Below the pieces are notes generated by a model. The model was not told where the DNA came from. It saw only the letters and a list, made by a program, of their open reading frames with translations, and did no database searches. 64,000 nucleotides of DNA from NCBI RefSeq assembly GCF_004664715.2, contig NC_051063.1, positions 73,114,518 to 73,178,517 on the forward strand. Direction: 5' to 3'. This document shows, one piece after another, positions 42,380-64,000 of the stretch (position 1 is its first letter; each line of letters opens with the position of its first letter). A program made the translations under genes and the position numbers. This stretch comes from Peromyscus leucopus (lineage: Eukaryota; Chordata; Mammalia; Rodentia; Cricetidae).

Positions 42380-45266
42380 TGTGTGACAACTGTACTTTAT
42401 TCTAGCAGCGAGATTCTTCAGTTAATTTAGTGCTTTATCTTTTCATTCCCCATAGAACACTGATTCTGTAACAATGAGCATAATCTGATACATACTGTTA
42501 AAATGGAACTTTTACTTTATGACAGGTCAGCACAAATACTTTGCAGGGTATTTCTTTAAAAACCAGTATAACAGTGATGCCAAAGGATTTCACACAGCCA
42601 TCTTCAGATCGGACATCATTGCTACAGGTCTAGAGCCTTTGGCAAGTGACTGATCAATCACAACACTACTGACATGTTCATTCTTTATCAGTTAAACTGA
42701 GATAAATCAACAACAAAATAAAACAAGGACAAAATCCAAGGTCTGTTGAGCAATGACTGTGTTTGGTAATGGGAAGAACACTAAATTTGAGTCAGTCTAT
42801 CTGAATTCTTGTCTTTGTCCGTGGATGGATTATCTGAGAAAGCAACCTTGATTAAGAGTTCTTTAGTTCTAAATCGACAGAGCTACCTTTGTGGTTGTCT
42901 AGAGTCTTTCTAGGCTTAAACTTCCACAATCATCATGTTCTTGGCACTGATCCCTTAGCTGATTCTCATGTGATAAAGTGAAACCTCTAATAAGGCAAAC
43001 TTGGCAACCAGCTCCACCTGTAAAGCCCAGGTCAGTTCTTTATCGCCTGTGCCACATGTCATCTCAGTCCTCAAATTTACAAACAGCTTTAGGTAAGATA
43101 CAAACTCAAAGTACATAGTTTCATGACAGGTTACAAAGTCACAGAAATCAGAAGAAAAACCAGAATGGAAAAAAATATGAGTAGACCCCAAACATCCTCT
43201 TTGGTGAAACAATACAAGAACTCACTAACAGAAGAAGGCAAGTTTGTATATTAATTATGCTAATTACTAATGCATATTAACTCTTCTTTGTGAACATGCC
43301 CAAAATATATATACAAAATGAGTCCTCTTTGAACACATTTCAAGTCCAGATATGTAATTGAGTGTTTCTGGTGCTGTGAGTTAGAACATGGTATTTATCA
43401 CACTTCCATGTGTTTCTCATTCTGGAGAAGGCAGAACTCTGTTTGCTCATATTGACTCCTACTGCATTATCTGCAAGTCTACCTCTTTCACACAAGCACA
43501 GAAATTAAAGAGGTGTGAGCCCCGTTAGGGCACTGTATCCATCCCTTGCTTTTCTTATCAGACCTATCTATCTTTCTGTTCTGAAAGACTGGATAAGGGG
43601 CTTTCATCTTTTCCCATTTGAAAGTCAAGTAGACTTTATCTCTTTGGATTCAAGGTCTAAATTTGTCCTGTTTCTTCTTACTGTTTTAATGGAATTCCTA
43701 TCTCAACTGTATTTACACAACCTTGCATATTTAACTATGATTTGCATTGTGGAAATTAATTTAGCTCAATAAACATGACTGTGCAAAGCAAAATTACTTA
43801 GAAAATGTCGTTTTCTTAATAAACATTATCCTTCTGCAAAAGCACTAAAATACTTTCTGTTTAGCAGTAATGGTTATTTTCAGCAACTGCATGAGCCTTG
43901 GAGCATTTTCCACATCTAACTTATGATTCCTCAGGAAATGTGAAACTCACTTGTCTAGTGTCTGCTTCTTTTTCCAAAGACTGAGGATCTGCAGCTAGAG
44001 GGTCTCCGGACTAAAAGTTCCTAACACTGATCAATGGCTTCAGCAGCTGGATATCTGATTAGGCTTTGCCTAGTTGTCATTGGCATTGTAAAATATAGAT
44101 CTTTGTCTTCATAAATATAAAATTACTTAATATACTATATAAATGACTACATATACTTATACTGAATGTGTCTTTTCCGACTATCTAGTCTCCTCCTGCT
44201 CTCTATTCCTTATGAGATTGTGATATTATTTCCTTATGGGGGTAAAATACTTCTCTTGAGAATCACTAAAACCAAAATTGAATTTCTCAATTAATTACTA
44301 TTTAGGATAAAGTCCAATAACCAAGTTTGAGGGGAAAAATAATTAAGACACAGAAATAAATCACACTACTGAAAAATAGTACATGATCTAATGAATATTA
44401 TACCTGAATGTTTTCAGATGATTAAGCCAAATTATTTAAATTTTTTGTTTGTTTGTTTGTTTGTTTTGAGACAGGGTTTCTCTGTGTAGTTTTGGTGTCT
44501 GTTCTGGATCTCTCTCTGTAGACCGGGCTGGCCTTGAACTCACAGAGATCTGACAGGATCTGCCTCCTGAGTGCTGGGATTAAAGGCATGCACCACCACC
44601 GCCTGGCTTTAGTTAAACTTTATAGTTGAAAACTGACACAGGGCCATGTTTTTAAATGTCCTGCTGAAGCCATCATGTAACGGCTTTCATACAGGTCAAT
44701 TACAGAGCCAAACATGCTGCGTTTGTTGGTTAAAATAATATTTTGGGCTTTTGTTGTTGTCAGTTATATGACTTACAAGTTACATCTTTATTTTCTACTA
44801 TTTCTTTGATATTAGAACTAGCAGTTCTCAATTTTCCAAATAAATTTTATCGGTTTCTACCTTGTTTAGCAACTTACCACTGAATCTATAAAGTATTGAA
44901 TAAAAATTGCCTACTGTAACAAATGTTCCTCTGGCTCATACCACAGTACAAAGATTTAGTAGGAATATAAAGTGACTATTTTTGTCAGCAATACCAATAC
45001 TTCAAAATTTTTCATCTTCCCAGATGTTGGTACAGTGAAACTTGGGTATACTCAGAAACTAGGATGAGAAATATAAATGTGTACAGAAGCTTAAAACTAG
45101 TTTTAGAGTAGACTGGAAAGAGAGAGGAACAAAAGCCAGGTCTGAGAACAGGACAAGGGCCTTCCAATAGAACCCTGCAGTGCTCTGCAGGCTGCACTTA
45201 ATAAGGCACAAGAGTTGGAAATGGTACGCCAGTGACACCAGAGAGGGGCCGATCCCACAGGCATCA
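42380..45266 (-). other. Acadsb: Probable Acadsb 3' UTR (end uncertain)
   Basis: The transcript runs from the stop towards lower coordinates. Minus-strand AATAAA hexamers occur at about 44786-44791 (UTR near 0.5 kb) and about 42397-42402 (near 2.9 kb). The human transcript has a multi-kilobase 3' UTR, which favours a distal end, possibly beyond 42.4 kb. The block is repeat-poor and AT-rich apart from the B1 at 44445-44608. RNA evidence is needed to place the end. Confidence 0.4.
44445..44608 (-). mobile_element. B1 SINE with (TTTG)n tail
   Basis: (TTTG)5, then TTTTGAGACAGGGTTTCTCT, TAGACCGGGCTGGCCTTGAA and GGCATGCACCACCACCGCC. In sense orientation with the Acadsb transcript, within its probable 3' UTR. 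Confidence 0.93.
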
Positions 45267-63966
<18,700 letters not shown>

Positions 63967-64000
63967 TTAAGAAAGAAAATAGCTCATTAACAGTTTGTTG

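Overview
The window is mammalian nuclear DNA from a muroid rodent. It carries B1, B2/B3, B4 and ID SINEs, Lx-type L1 3' ends, ERVL/MaLR-type LTR elements and many (GT)n arrays. The youngest B1 copies carry a 3' half reading AGGAAAGGCGCAAAGCTACAC, which I associate with cricetids (deer mice, voles, hamsters) more than with Mus or Rattus. That species call is inference.

The only real protein-coding gene is on the minus strand, from about 45.3 kb to the right edge: Acadsb, the mitochondrial short/branched-chain acyl-CoA dehydrogenase. Nine exons were assembled by hand from reading frame and splice sites. They encode the last 365 residues without a break and match exons 3-11 of the 11-exon mammalian gene. 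Exons 1-2 and the promoter lie beyond position 64000. All splice sites in the window are GT-AG. The catalytic glutamate (TIYEGTSNIQ) and the AIDAEY-like C-terminus (KHIDAEY) are present. Introns hold SINE clusters, a 64-bp minisatellite, a (GGT)15 array grown inside a B1, and old LTR/L1 pieces.

Positions 1-45266 lie 3' of Acadsb. In other mammals the next genes that way are Hmx3 and Hmx2, so this looks like their intergenic landscape. I found no exon of another gene here. Repeat-poor AT-rich blocks (about 3.6-4.9 kb and 15.9-16.9 kb) are rich in homeodomain- and SOX-like sites and are the best candidates for conserved regulatory DNA. A processed pseudogene of unidentified parentage lies at 21.8-22.7 kb (minus).

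The most structured region is 23.5-31.8 kb, a nest of mobile elements that can be ordered by target-site duplications (TSDs). A MaLR-type retrotransposon (TSD GTTCT) carries in its 5' LTR both a solo LTR (TSD CATAAT) and a full-length 6.4-kb L1 (TSD AAGAGTTGCCATG). The L1 ORF2 is itself split by a B1 (15-bp TSD). L1 ORF1 is intact and has an expanded 8-residue repeat in its coiled coil. ORF2 is dead, with a SINE insertion, a +1 frameshift, a short deletion and a nonsense codon.

Other structure worth checking is a 54-bp segment at 38259 buried between two AT-dinucleotide arrays, near-identical (one mismatch) to unique DNA 1.17 kb away, which suggests templated break repair. I saw no prokaryotic-type system, CRISPR, tRNA or rRNA gene.
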